Virus record (IMG/VR): IMGVR_UViG_3300025640_000049
Location: 1-27,640 of that record
Source of the DNA: a virus
Strand: one strand, 5' to 3'
DNA length: 27,640 nucleotides
Every line of letters starts with the position of its first letter. Positions within the stretch are counted from its first letter, which is position 1. Position numbers and translations under genes: made by a program. The notes below the pieces were generated by a model. That model saw nothing but the letters and a program-made list of their open reading frames with translations, was not told the origin of the DNA and did no database searches. This document shows positions 1-7,783 of this stretch, in pieces.

Positions 1-649
1 CGTTAGAGCCATTCACTGCACCTTTCCATAGGTCATAGAATATACCAGAGACACCATTAGCTGTACTCTCTACGAATACGGCTGTGCCTTTCTTGTTAGG
101 TACGGCTTGCGTCATACCATTCCAGTTCTCTAGGGCTGTGGACTTCTGCCAGAAGGCAAGTTCTGAGGCGTGTATGTGCGTAAGTGTTTCACCACGTCCA
201 ATACTCTCACCACCAGCTGTAGCAACCACATAAGAACTATCAAGAACGTCAAAGGTCAACTCTCTGCGAGATGAATACTTTGTGTGCGGCTTGAGTAGTT
301 CTGGGCAGTTCTCATGGTAGCGTTTAGTCATGTCAAACAGTGCTCTTGTACTGTCAGAGTGGTGTGTAACCACCATTGCCTTACATGCTTTGCGCTGGGA
401 AACATTAAAGTAAAGATAGCCGCCTACATACGTCGATAGACCCTGCTGTCTAGCCTTCAGAATTATGATGCGAACCTTGCCCTCAGTAGCCATCTGTTTA
501 TCTACAGCTTCTTGTAGGATAACTTGAGCTGGCTTTAGTTTGAGGGGCTTGATGTCTCCATCTTTGGTTCTGATCTTGAGTGCTGACTTAGAGTAGAAGT
601 CAAATTCGTCATATAGTTTGCGGCGTACTTGTTTAAGTTTCGTTTCCAT
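1..649 (-). CDS. terL: Terminase large subunit, N-terminal part (runs off left edge)
   Basis: This is the packaging motor ATPase/nuclease that translocates DNA into the prohead. I translated 216 residues from ATG 649-647; the frame is open to the window edge. It shows a Walker A-like motif KARQQGLST at residues 65-73, in which the usual Lys before Ser/Thr is Leu, as in some divergent phage terminases. A Walker B-like stretch, LTHIHASELAFW, is at 156-167, followed by ESTANG at 194-199, which matches the coupling motif position. The nuclease domain lies outside the window. The start overlaps the end of the small-terminase gene by 17 nt, a normal TerS-TerL arrangement. The ATPase fold assignment rests on the motifs and their order; the exact terminase subfamily was not determined. 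Confidence 0.88.
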   Translation of the reverse strand, partial: METKLKQVRRKLYDEFDFYSKSALKIRTKDGDIKPLKLKPAQVILQEAVDKQMATEGKVRIIILKARQQGLSTYVGGYLYFNVSQRKACKAMVVTHHSDSTRALFDMTKRYHENCPELLKPHTKYSSRRELTFDVLDSSYVVATAGGESIGRGETLTHIHASELAFWQKSTALENWNGMTQAVPNKKGTAVFVESTANGVSGIFYDLWKGAVNGSN

Positions 650-1136
650 CGTCGGTTTGCTCTTCCTCTGTGTCACTTACTAAAAGCGACTCCAAGAAGG
701 CTTCTGCTTTACCAACAGTGACTTCGCTCTTTGATACTGGTTTTGTCTTAGTAAAGTCTAAGACCATTCTTGCGGCTGTTAGTTTGTCTCGGTTCTGCGC
801 TGGTTCACGCATGATCTCGACTGCGGTTTTAAGTGCTTCAACAGCGTACTCGTCATCAATATTGTTTTCTTTAGCCATGATAGCTACAATCCTTTCAGCG
901 TCTTTCTGTGCCTGTTTTCGGATAGGAGTAATGGCTTCTAGTGTGTAGCCATCTGGAGTGCCTACTGGCCTTCCTCCATTCTTACGTTTTTTGGTTGACC
1001 ACTGCTTGCGTAGTGCCCTTCCTTCCTCGGTTTGCATTAACTTTGTGAAGTAGTTGTTCTCTTTTGGAGTTGCCTTCTTTGGATACTTCAGTTCCTTCTT
1101 TGGCGACTTCTTTCTTGGTTCCTTGGGTGCTCCCAT
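633..1136 (-). CDS. terS: Probable terminase small subunit
   Basis: The 167-residue protein lies directly upstream of and overlaps terL, the usual position for the DNA-recognition subunit of the packaging motor. Its N-terminus is very basic (many Lys/Pro in residues 1-30). The middle (about 60-135) is helical with a pattern such as AVEALKTAVEIM and DKLTAARMVLDF, like small terminases with a helical oligomerisation core. The C-terminus is acidic (DTEEEQTDDGNET), a common TerS tail. The start at 1136 is supported by an AGGAGA ribosome site 6-7 nt upstream. The first 155 nt also encode the C-terminus of another ORF in a different frame. Function is inferred mainly from position and composition. 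Confidence 0.7.
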   Translation of the reverse strand: MGAPKEPRKKSPKKELKYPKKATPKENNYFTKLMQTEEGRALRKQWSTKKRKNGGRPVGTPDGYTLEAITPIRKQAQKDAERIVAIMAKENNIDDEYAVEALKTAVEIMREPAQNRDKLTAARMVLDFTKTKPVSKSEVTVGKAEAFLESLLVSDTEEEQTDDGNET

Positions 1137-1326
1137 TGTGCTCTCCTAGTATGCTTGAGATTATAGAGTGTGTATTTGGACACTGCTTGCAAAACACTAT
1201 GTCGATAAAGGAATACTTCATCTCCTTTAGTATCTGTGACTTTTGATCTTTGGTTAAAGACGATGCTTTTATAGTCTCTATAGCTTCTAGGTACGGCACT
1301 AGGTCATACGCTGTTTTTACTATCAT
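982..1326 (-). CDS. Unknown protein overlapping the small-terminase start
   Basis: The ORF encodes 114 residues that I do not recognise. A good AAGGAG ribosome site lies just before ATG 1326-1324, and nothing else fills 1137-1326, so at least the first 60-odd residues probably represent a real gene (MIVKTAYDLVPYLEAIETIK..., helical, with a CKQC pair near residues 46-49). The last 50 residues are low-complexity Lys/Glu/Thr-rich and are read from the same DNA as the terS N-terminus in another frame, a 155-nt overlap. Alternatives are that translation is meant to shift frame into terS, giving a longer terminase small subunit, or that a host-strain frameshift has extended this ORF. Function unknown. 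Confidence 0.55.
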   Translation of the reverse strand: MIVKTAYDLVPYLEAIETIKASSLTKDQKSQILKEMKYSFIDIVFCKQCPNTHSIISSILGEHNGSTQGTKKEVAKEGTEVSKEGNSKREQLLHKVNANRGRKGTTQAVVNQKT

Positions 1327-1334
1327 ATTGGCTC

Positions 1335-1365
1335 CTTGAAATAATAAAGCCCCATTACTGGGGCT
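1335..1365 (-). terminator. Hairpin terminator after the large virion protein
   Basis: On the minus strand the stem AGCCCCA/TGGGGCT (7 bp, loop GTAA, positions 1348-1365) is followed by the T-rich stretch TTATTATTT. It sits 9 nt downstream of the stop of the 1141-residue gene and upstream of the terminase group. It may attenuate rather than fully stop late transcription, because the terminase genes continue in the same direction. Confidence 0.6.
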
Positions 1366-1373
1366 GTATGTTG

Positions 1374-4300
1374 TTATGCTGATAAGATACCTTCTTGTGG
1401 ACTGAGTATTCCTTCAGTTGGCTCTTCGTCCTCGCCACTTTCCTTTGCAACCATAGCTGAAACTATAGCTAATATTGTTGCGAAAGAACTTGAGTAGAAC
1501 CTAATTTGCTTGTTGCCAGCTTTTTTAAATTCATCCCTGATGACTTTAGTTGTCTCAGGCATTAATTCTTTGGCAAGTTTTGGATTGAACATATAGACCC
1601 ACACTGGATCAACAGCGGCCTCTGCAAAGTTCATGGCATATTTCTGGTATTTTGGAAGACCTTCTGAAACAACATCAGCCGCCTCTCCTTTAGTCATAGT
1701 AGGATTATTAGACATTAGTTCTTCAATACGAGTTGAAAATGACCTTATAGCCACTGTAGATTTTGGGTTGTTTTCAGCATAAGCCTTTATATTCCACTGT
1801 AGGTTGTTGATCTCGTCAAATATAGGGCTGTTGTCTTTTAACTGGTGGTATTCCATCAAGACTGGCGCAATGATACTGCCTGTAAAAGTCCCATCTCCAT
1901 ATTTGTTCATCTGCCCAGTAAAAGCATTTTTACCTAATTTTGAATATGGTTTAGATATACCTTTTCCAGTAAGATTGCCCTGAGTAACTCCATGCGCCAC
2001 CTCATGTAAAAGAGATTTTATGGCTTCAATTTCTGTAACTCTTTTTAGCTTTTTAGTTTCTTTATTTAAACCCTTTGAGGCATTTGGAACCATAGTAAAT
2101 ATTGTACCGCCAGCACCACCTTTGTTATTATAGTCACTAAAGAAAGCCTGTGTAGTTGGCTTGATTGTACCATAACGAAACTTAGCATCCTCTCGCATCC
2201 TACTTATACTTTTAAAAAGGTTGACTTGTAGGCCTAGCTTCTTAGCCGCGTCTAGTGCTGAAGCCCAGTCTTGGATACCATTTTCATACTTTGTACCTTT
2301 CTTGCCAATTTCAATTAAGGCTTCGGCTTCTGGTAATTCTGCTTTTACTTCAGCTGGTGAGGGTGGTTTAGTTACTACTGGTTCTGGTGTTCCAAGTACC
2401 CCTTGTCCTCCGCCATCTCCCACGTTGGGTTCTTGCTGAGTTCCTCCGCCAGTCTCTTTTGGATTTGGGGGGTTAGTGGGTGTTGGTTCCAAGACAGGAG
2501 GTGTCGGTGATACCGATGTAGGTGGTGATCCTGTTGTTCCTGTATCGCCATTTGGTTTATCAACTCCTGTGTTTATAGCCGCTTGTTGTGAAACGACACG
2601 GGTATGATACGGCATTAGGTACTTATCTGCAAGTTTTTCGTTAGAAAGGTTCTTTCTTGCACGATCAACAAGTGACTGTGATGCTGTCTTAGGGTCTTTT
2701 CCAAGACTTAGCTGATATTCACTTAATGAGTTGTTAAGAACTAGCCTATCACTGTCAGAAACAGCTTTATCTTTATCTAGCTTATCAATCAGGTTCTGCA
2801 CAAACTGTCTATTGTCATCAATCCCTTGTTGAACCTCTGGACTACGCTGTGGTGGTGCAGGGGGTGTAGGTGAAGCTGGTGACGTAGGTGCGGCTGGATC
2901 AATTTTTGGAAACTTAAAGCCACCTTTAATTACACCGACAGTATAAGACAATGTTTGGTCGCTGTCTGGCATCTTGCCAGTCTTTAGGTGTGATTTGTAA
3001 GCATTTAGTGCCCTGCGAACATCAGCATCTGCACCTTTTGCAAGACGTCTATTAATGACACGCATGATTTCAGCATCTATCTGTGCTGGTGTCATGTCTC
3101 CAAGATTACCAACCTCACGTAAGCCTTCAAATGCTATCCCTCTAGGGGACGTTGGATTAGGGTGTAAGCCCTCTTCATACATTTTGACAAACAAGGCTTG
3201 CTTTCCTGCATCTGCTTTAGCTTTTGCGGTAGCTATCTTAGCGTTGTTTGCCGCTGTCTGGGCATTTTTTAGACGCTTTGTCCTGCCTTCAACAGTAATT
3301 CCAACAGGTGTAGACATACCAGTAGACTTTTTGTTCTTTTTAACAAAGCGGTTCACTTTAGACCTACGGCCTGTGACTGCATCAATTGCACGTCCACCAG
3401 CAACTAAAGGTACTTGTGTTAATAAAGATGAACCACCTGTTCCAGCAATAGCACCTAAGTTTAACATAGTGCCTATTGATCTTGCAGGATCGTATGATTT
3501 ACCAATTTGTGGTATTGGGTTGAAGTTGTCAGTAAACTTTGAAAAGCCACCTTTAAGACCAGCGGCATATAGTTCTGTAACAACATTTGATTTATAAAGT
3601 GACTGAACAAGCTGTTGGCCTTCTAATGCCTTGCCTACAGTGTCTTTTATAAATTTAATGTCTTCATTAGAAACTACAGTACCTACTTTGGTATTGGCGT
3701 TTTTAATTGCTTGGTTAAATCTTTCTAAGGTTGCAGTATCTGCACCTTTAAGAACTTCTTTTCGAAGGATTTTTGCGGCAGTGTTTATATCAGTAGTATT
3801 CTTTGATCTAGCTGTGTCTAAGGCAGTGTTTGCACCCTTTTTTGATGTGGGATCAATGTTTTTTAGGTTAAGACCCTCATCACTAGCAATTTCATTTAGC
3901 ATCCTAGCAACATCGCCAGCCGCTTGGTCAACTTCTGGATCAAGTTCTTGGCGTGGTTTGAAGACAACTTCACCAGTCTTACTAACTGTAGATATAGCTG
4001 TGTTTACACCGCCAGCAGATGCTCCACCAATGATGCCTTCACCAACTGCTTGTCTTGGGTCAATATTAAGACCAGCTTCAGTGTTTACTGATGTACCTGT
4101 CTGCTCAACGACACTCTGTAAAGACTCTGTGCCAAACTCTTTGAGGGCTGTTGCAAAAACCTTACCACTACCTAGTCCCAAAGAGTCCAGAAGTGCTATT
4201 CCAGCGGTTGTAGTCGAAGCATACAAGAAGTCATCTTTGTTAGGCTTTTCTCTACCTTGGTTTCTTGCGCGTTCTTCTGCAATACCGCCAAGATGCTGTA

Positions 4301-4799
4301 CGGCACTGACAACAACAGGTGCGGCTATACCACCTATGAGTGACCCTGCTGGGCTAAACATAGACCCAACAGCCGCGCCACCAACCCTTGCTAACTGCTG
4401 ACCAGCAAACTGTGCACCTTGCTCTAATGCCGCTTTTGGTAAGTACCTGTATGCGTAGGAGCCATCTTCATCACCTTCAATAAACTTAGCAGATGCTGAC
4501 TCATAGCCTTCTGGGGCTTCAGTTAAGTTTGTTAGAAACTCACCAGTCTTTTCAGCACCCAATACTCTAGCAGTTGTACCCATAGCATCCAAAGGTGCGT
4601 CTACACCCTGCAATAAAGCCTCTTTAAAACCACCTGTAGGGCTGTTGATACCAGTGTTATTACTGTTATCAACTGATGCTGGCTGTTCTTGTCCAGTATC
4701 TCCTAAGTGTTCCTTTAAAGCCGCTAATGCGCCTTCCTGTGTTTCACCTGTGATGTCATATACTTTACCATCTGGTGCGGTAATCTCGAATGTTGGCAT
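1374..4799 (-). CDS. Giant virion/ejection-type protein with zincin-like HEVAH motif
   Basis: This 1141-residue protein opens with MPTFEITAPDGKVYDITG, a short start module I recognise from large phage internal or ejection proteins. Residues about 130-200 are Gly/Ala-rich and hydrophobic (GGAAVGSMFSPAGSLIGGIA), a possible membrane-active segment. Alpha-helical Lys/Ala regions follow, then two Pro-rich linkers near 632-655 and 755-822. The C-terminal domain carries SLLHEVAHG with HEVAH at 932-936, the HExxH zinc-binding signature of metallopeptidases. A hydrophobic stretch (ATILAIVSAMVA) lies near 1105-1120. Size and position beside other virion genes suggest an internal protein delivered into the host at infection. 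Peptidase activity is inferred from the motif; I did not identify the third zinc ligand. Confidence 0.75.
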   Translation of the reverse strand: MPTFEITAPDGKVYDITGETQEGALAALKEHLGDTGQEQPASVDNSNNTGINSPTGGFKEALLQGVDAPLDAMGTTARVLGAEKTGEFLTNLTEAPEGYESASAKFIEGDEDGSYAYRYLPKAALEQGAQFAGQQLARVGGAAVGSMFSPAGSLIGGIAAPVVVSAVQHLGGIAEERARNQGREKPNKDDFLYASTTTAGIALLDSLGLGSGKVFATALKEFGTESLQSVVEQTGTSVNTEAGLNIDPRQAVGEGIIGGASAGGVNTAISTVSKTGEVVFKPRQELDPEVDQAAGDVARMLNEIASDEGLNLKNIDPTSKKGANTALDTARSKNTTDINTAAKILRKEVLKGADTATLERFNQAIKNANTKVGTVVSNEDIKFIKDTVGKALEGQQLVQSLYKSNVVTELYAAGLKGGFSKFTDNFNPIPQIGKSYDPARSIGTMLNLGAIAGTGGSSLLTQVPLVAGGRAIDAVTGRRSKVNRFVKKNKKSTGMSTPVGITVEGRTKRLKNAQTAANNAKIATAKAKADAGKQALFVKMYEEGLHPNPTSPRGIAFEGLREVGNLGDMTPAQIDAEIMRVINRRLAKGADADVRRALNAYKSHLKTGKMPDSDQTLSYTVGVIKGGFKFPKIDPAAPTSPASPTPPAPPQRSPEVQQGIDDNRQFVQNLIDKLDKDKAVSDSDRLVLNNSLSEYQLSLGKDPKTASQSLVDRARKNLSNEKLADKYLMPYHTRVVSQQAAINTGVDKPNGDTGTTGSPPTSVSPTPPVLEPTPTNPPNPKETGGGTQQEPNVGDGGGQGVLGTPEPVVTKPPSPAEVKAELPEAEALIEIGKKGTKYENGIQDWASALDAAKKLGLQVNLFKSISRMREDAKFRYGTIKPTTQAFFSDYNNKGGAGGTIFTMVPNASKGLNKETKKLKRVTEIEAIKSLLHEVAHGVTQGNLTGKGISKPYSKLGKNAFTGQMNKYGDGTFTGSIIAPVLMEYHQLKDNSPIFDEINNLQWNIKAYAENNPKSTVAIRSFSTRIEELMSNNPTMTKGEAADVVSEGLPKYQKYAMNFAEAAVDPVWVYMFNPKLAKELMPETTKVIRDEFKKAGNKQIRFYSSSFATILAIVSAMVAKESGEDEEPTEGILSPQEGILSA

Positions 4800-4810
4800 A
4801 TCTGTACCTA

Positions 4811-6427
4811 TTATTTCTGTTTAGTTACTATTGAATAGCCTCCAACCACAGCTGGCTTAGACTTGTCAGTTACAGGCTCTGGAACATCGACACCTTGCAT
4901 TCTGTACCACTCGCGTTGTTGTGCTTCTACAGCGGCAACAGCTTTCTTGTATTGTACTTCTATTGCATTTAGGTTCTTAACAAACTGTGCTCTTGATGAA
5001 GACTGTTTTAATGAACCTAGTGATTTTCTTAATAGTGCAAGTTCTATGTTTGAAACCTGACCTAAAGCACCACCAGTTGGTGAATCATCACGCATCTTTT
5101 GTAGCCTGTCAAACCCGATAGATGCTTCAATTGTATCAATAGCGTTTGCTGTATCATGTGCATCTGTACCAGCTACGTGAGACATAGCATAACCAAAGAG
5201 ACCAGTATTGTTGTCAAATGGGTTAAATGCACTTTCGTTTGCTAACCTACCTTTGATGTCAGTAATGGCAGTCAATGCGGCCTGTTTATAGACAGCACTA
5301 GGCATACCCATTGCTTTCTTATTTTTGTCAGCCTTGTCTTTTTGTGCTTGTATTCTGGCTTCAGCAAGTCTTGTTGCCTCTGCTTTGTTGAATGCGTCAG
5401 TCTCTGCCTGTCTGTTAGCATCTTTAATGTTACCAAACTCGTCTGTTGCGGCTTTCATTGCACCAGAGAAACCTTGAGATGACCCACCAACAATAGCACC
5501 ACCGATACGCATAAGTGCTTCGTTCCTGTTGATCTTACCAAAAGGCATAGCAGAACCACGGGCGTTTGCAGACACTGCGCTACCTTTGCGATCATTAGAG
5601 GATGTAGTATCAGTGTTTAAGATGCCGTTACCTTTAGGTTTAGTCCCGTCTTTGGTATTCAATACGCCCTCTGGTACATCTGTCTGTGGTATTTCCATGT
5701 AAGGGTCAAGACGAGCACCTACAGGCATCTCAGAGTCTGGCATAATGGAGCCATTTGGCATTCTATGGTGTCCATCTGGAGTGGGTGTGTATGGGTATAG
5801 GTTCTCTCCAGCTACCATGTCATCTATAGGATCATCCTGTTTTACATTAGGTATGTCCATGTAGGGGTCTAAACGTGCGCCTGTAGGCATTGGTGACGTA
5901 AAATCAGCAAGCAACGGAGGCTCTTCAACTTTATCTAGCTGTCCAAAATCATTTTCTTCTGGGTTGTTGTAAAGAACAGGTTCAGTGTACGCAGACGGGA
6001 CTTTATTACCATCATCGAAAAGAGTAGTGGTAGGGTCTTTCTGTGCCCGACTTACTGCGGCAAGAGACTTAGCACGTTGGTCTAGTGCATAATCTTCACC
6101 AAACTCTTCAGCGTCTTTTTTTTGTTGGTCTATAACTTCGCCGCGAGTTGGGTCACTAAGTATACCTTTTAAGAAATTATTTCTTCGAGGTGCTTCTAAC
6201 TCTTCAAGTGCCGTCATTTCAGGGTCTTTGGCTACTTCTAAAAAAGAGTTTGCCATATACACAAGTGTCTTTGGGTCGTTCTTGTATTTTTCGTATATTT
6301 CTGGATTAGTAATTTTTAAGCTGTCAATGTTTTGTTGTATAACGCTGTTTGAGTTACCTGTATTTAACACTGGAGGCATCGGTGGACTATAGTTAGGGTA
6401 GCTTTGTGATAGAACTGGTTGTCTCAT
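4811..6427 (-). CDS. Probable virion (internal/ejection) protein with internal repeats
   Basis: The 538-residue protein is not recognised by family. It begins Pro-rich (MRQPVLSQSYPNYSPPMPP), then a charged helical part. Two copies of a segment with the pattern MP-x-GARLDPYM-x-IP start at residues 180 and 234. A Lys/Ala/Gln-rich helical stretch follows (about 335-375), then a helical C-terminal domain. A very strong AAAGGAGG ribosome site precedes the start. It lies 11 nt upstream of the giant zincin-motif protein and just downstream of the Gly/Asn-rich gene, in the place where podoviruses keep internal or ejection proteins, which is the basis for the role given. The function is inferred from location and composition. 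Confidence 0.65.
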   Translation of the reverse strand: MRQPVLSQSYPNYSPPMPPVLNTGNSNSVIQQNIDSLKITNPEIYEKYKNDPKTLVYMANSFLEVAKDPEMTALEELEAPRRNNFLKGILSDPTRGEVIDQQKKDAEEFGEDYALDQRAKSLAAVSRAQKDPTTTLFDDGNKVPSAYTEPVLYNNPEENDFGQLDKVEEPPLLADFTSPMPTGARLDPYMDIPNVKQDDPIDDMVAGENLYPYTPTPDGHHRMPNGSIMPDSEMPVGARLDPYMEIPQTDVPEGVLNTKDGTKPKGNGILNTDTTSSNDRKGSAVSANARGSAMPFGKINRNEALMRIGGAIVGGSSQGFSGAMKAATDEFGNIKDANRQAETDAFNKAEATRLAEARIQAQKDKADKNKKAMGMPSAVYKQAALTAITDIKGRLANESAFNPFDNNTGLFGYAMSHVAGTDAHDTANAIDTIEASIGFDRLQKMRDDSPTGGALGQVSNIELALLRKSLGSLKQSSSRAQFVKNLNAIEVQYKKAVAAVEAQQREWYRMQGVDVPEPVTDKSKPAVVGGYSIVTKQK

Positions 6428-6439
6428 TATAATCCTCCT

Positions 6440-7480
6440 TTATCTCATGTGTGGGTTTGCTGTTGCACCTACAGTTGGCCTATAGAATGATGTTTGCGGT
6501 GTTTGCTGTGGGAAATACTCTTGCTGAAAACCAAAGCCAGCCATACCACCACCTAGTGCGGCGGCATACGGATTATTCATGTTAGCTTGTACGCCATTAC
6601 CAGACGAGTTTGGAGCCTTACCCAAGATACCTGATTGATAGCCTTTACGCTGATTCATCTCAAAGTCACGTTGGTCTTCAAATCGTTGCCTCTGGTCATT
6701 AAGGTTTGCTTGGTTGTAACCTTGTAAACTGTTACCAGCGTTCATACCGAAGTTAGCACCTTGTCCTAGAGTATTCATACCAACACCGTAAGCACTTTGG
6801 ATGCTTTGGTTTGCCTGTCCAGCACCTTGCAATGCAGAACCTTGGTCACGGAACTGTTGTGCCTGTTGGCCTAGACTACGGTCAATAAGACTATTCTGGA
6901 TGTTTGTAGCTACATCAGCACGTCTGTCGTCATATGCTCGGTTAGCTACTGCTTCCGCTACACCAGCGCGACTAGAGTTCATGTTACCAGAACCCATTGC
7001 CGCCATGTCTATGCCAGTCAAAGTGTTCTCTTGTAGGTTACGACGGTCATCACGCATTGCGGCGTCTACTAGACCACCAGAGTTTGCTGATGCGTAGTTC
7101 ATAGCGTTGCCAAGGCGGTCTTGCTGTGCCGCTTCTGACATCCCTTGATACTGTCCGTACAATGAGTTGGCGTTGTTGCCAAAGCCAGCTGTATTGCCCA
7201 TCATGGCATTACCACTGTTCATCATATTAGTACCATAGCCGCCCATAGTATTAGCTGTGCCTGTCTGGAACTGGTTAGGTGCGGCGTATGTTTGTCCTTG
7301 GTAGGCTCCAGTGTTTAAGACACCACCTAACGCACCTTCAGAACCAGATAAGTTATTATCCACGTATGGTTTGTATTGGTTAAACGCCGCCATCTTTGCG
7401 GCATTTGCTTTGTCCATAGATTTTGATTGCATCTTTGAGCCAAGTAAGCTGGCTCCAGCACCTATAATTGCGCCCCACAT
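6440..7480 (-). CDS. Gly/Asn/Gln-rich ejection-type virion protein
   Basis: The 346-residue protein starts MWGAIIGAGASLLGSKMQSK, a Gly/Ala-rich hydrophobic N-terminus seen in DNA-transfer or internal virion proteins of podoviruses. The rest is extremely rich in Gly, Asn, Met, Ala and Gln (for example NTMGGYGTNMMNSGNAMMG) with a helical charged region at roughly 140-205 (AAMRDDRRNLQENTL). It lies in the tail/internal-protein block between a small structural gene and the 538-residue protein, with an AAAAGGAA ribosome site. The likely role is a component of the DNA-ejection apparatus. The composition makes homology hard to judge by eye, so the assignment rests on N-terminal character and context. 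Confidence 0.65.
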   Translation of the reverse strand: MWGAIIGAGASLLGSKMQSKSMDKANAAKMAAFNQYKPYVDNNLSGSEGALGGVLNTGAYQGQTYAAPNQFQTGTANTMGGYGTNMMNSGNAMMGNTAGFGNNANSLYGQYQGMSEAAQQDRLGNAMNYASANSGGLVDAAMRDDRRNLQENTLTGIDMAAMGSGNMNSSRAGVAEAVANRAYDDRRADVATNIQNSLIDRSLGQQAQQFRDQGSALQGAGQANQSIQSAYGVGMNTLGQGANFGMNAGNSLQGYNQANLNDQRQRFEDQRDFEMNQRKGYQSGILGKAPNSSGNGVQANMNNPYAAALGGGMAGFGFQQEYFPQQTPQTSFYRPTVGATANPHMR

Positions 7481-7497
7481 ATAATATTCCTTTTATT

Positions 7498-7779
7498 TTA
7501 TACAGCTATCCACGCTGTGCCGTTGTAGACAACAAGTTTAGATACGCCTGATCCTATTGGTTCCCAAGGTGATACGGCATAACGCACCATGCCCTTTCTT
7601 GGGTTGGTAGGTTCTCTGTCGGTTACTTGGATACTTGCGTCTGCTAATGATTTTATAGACGCTTCGATTTCTCTGAGTTCCTCTTGCAAATAGTTTGCTA
7701 AGAACTCTGGAGATAGTGTTGGTGCTTGGCGTCTAACGTAAGTAGACACCAGCATATTAATCTTATCTGAGATAGCCAT
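7498..7779 (-). CDS. Small structural-module protein, function unknown
   Basis: The 93-residue protein sits between the tail hub-like and the Gly/Asn-rich gene, 4 nt from the former, with a clear AGGAG ribosome site. Residues 1-50 look helical (MLVSTYVRRQAPTLSPEFLANYL, then EELREIEASIKSLADA). Residues 60-93 look like a beta module ending KLVVYNGTAWIAV, a phrase commonly found at the end of small phage tail or fibre-associated domains. A minor tail or fibre-connector role is possible but unproven. Confidence 0.65.
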   Translation of the reverse strand: MAISDKINMLVSTYVRRQAPTLSPEFLANYLQEELREIEASIKSLADASIQVTDREPTNPRKGMVRYAVSPWEPIGSGVSKLVVYNGTAWIAV

Positions 7780-7783
7780 ATTG

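Noticed and set aside
3631-4401. 256-residue ORF opposite the giant virion gene
   Set aside because: Antisense shadow: no ribosome site, no recognisable domain, and the opposite strand encodes a continuous plausible virion protein.
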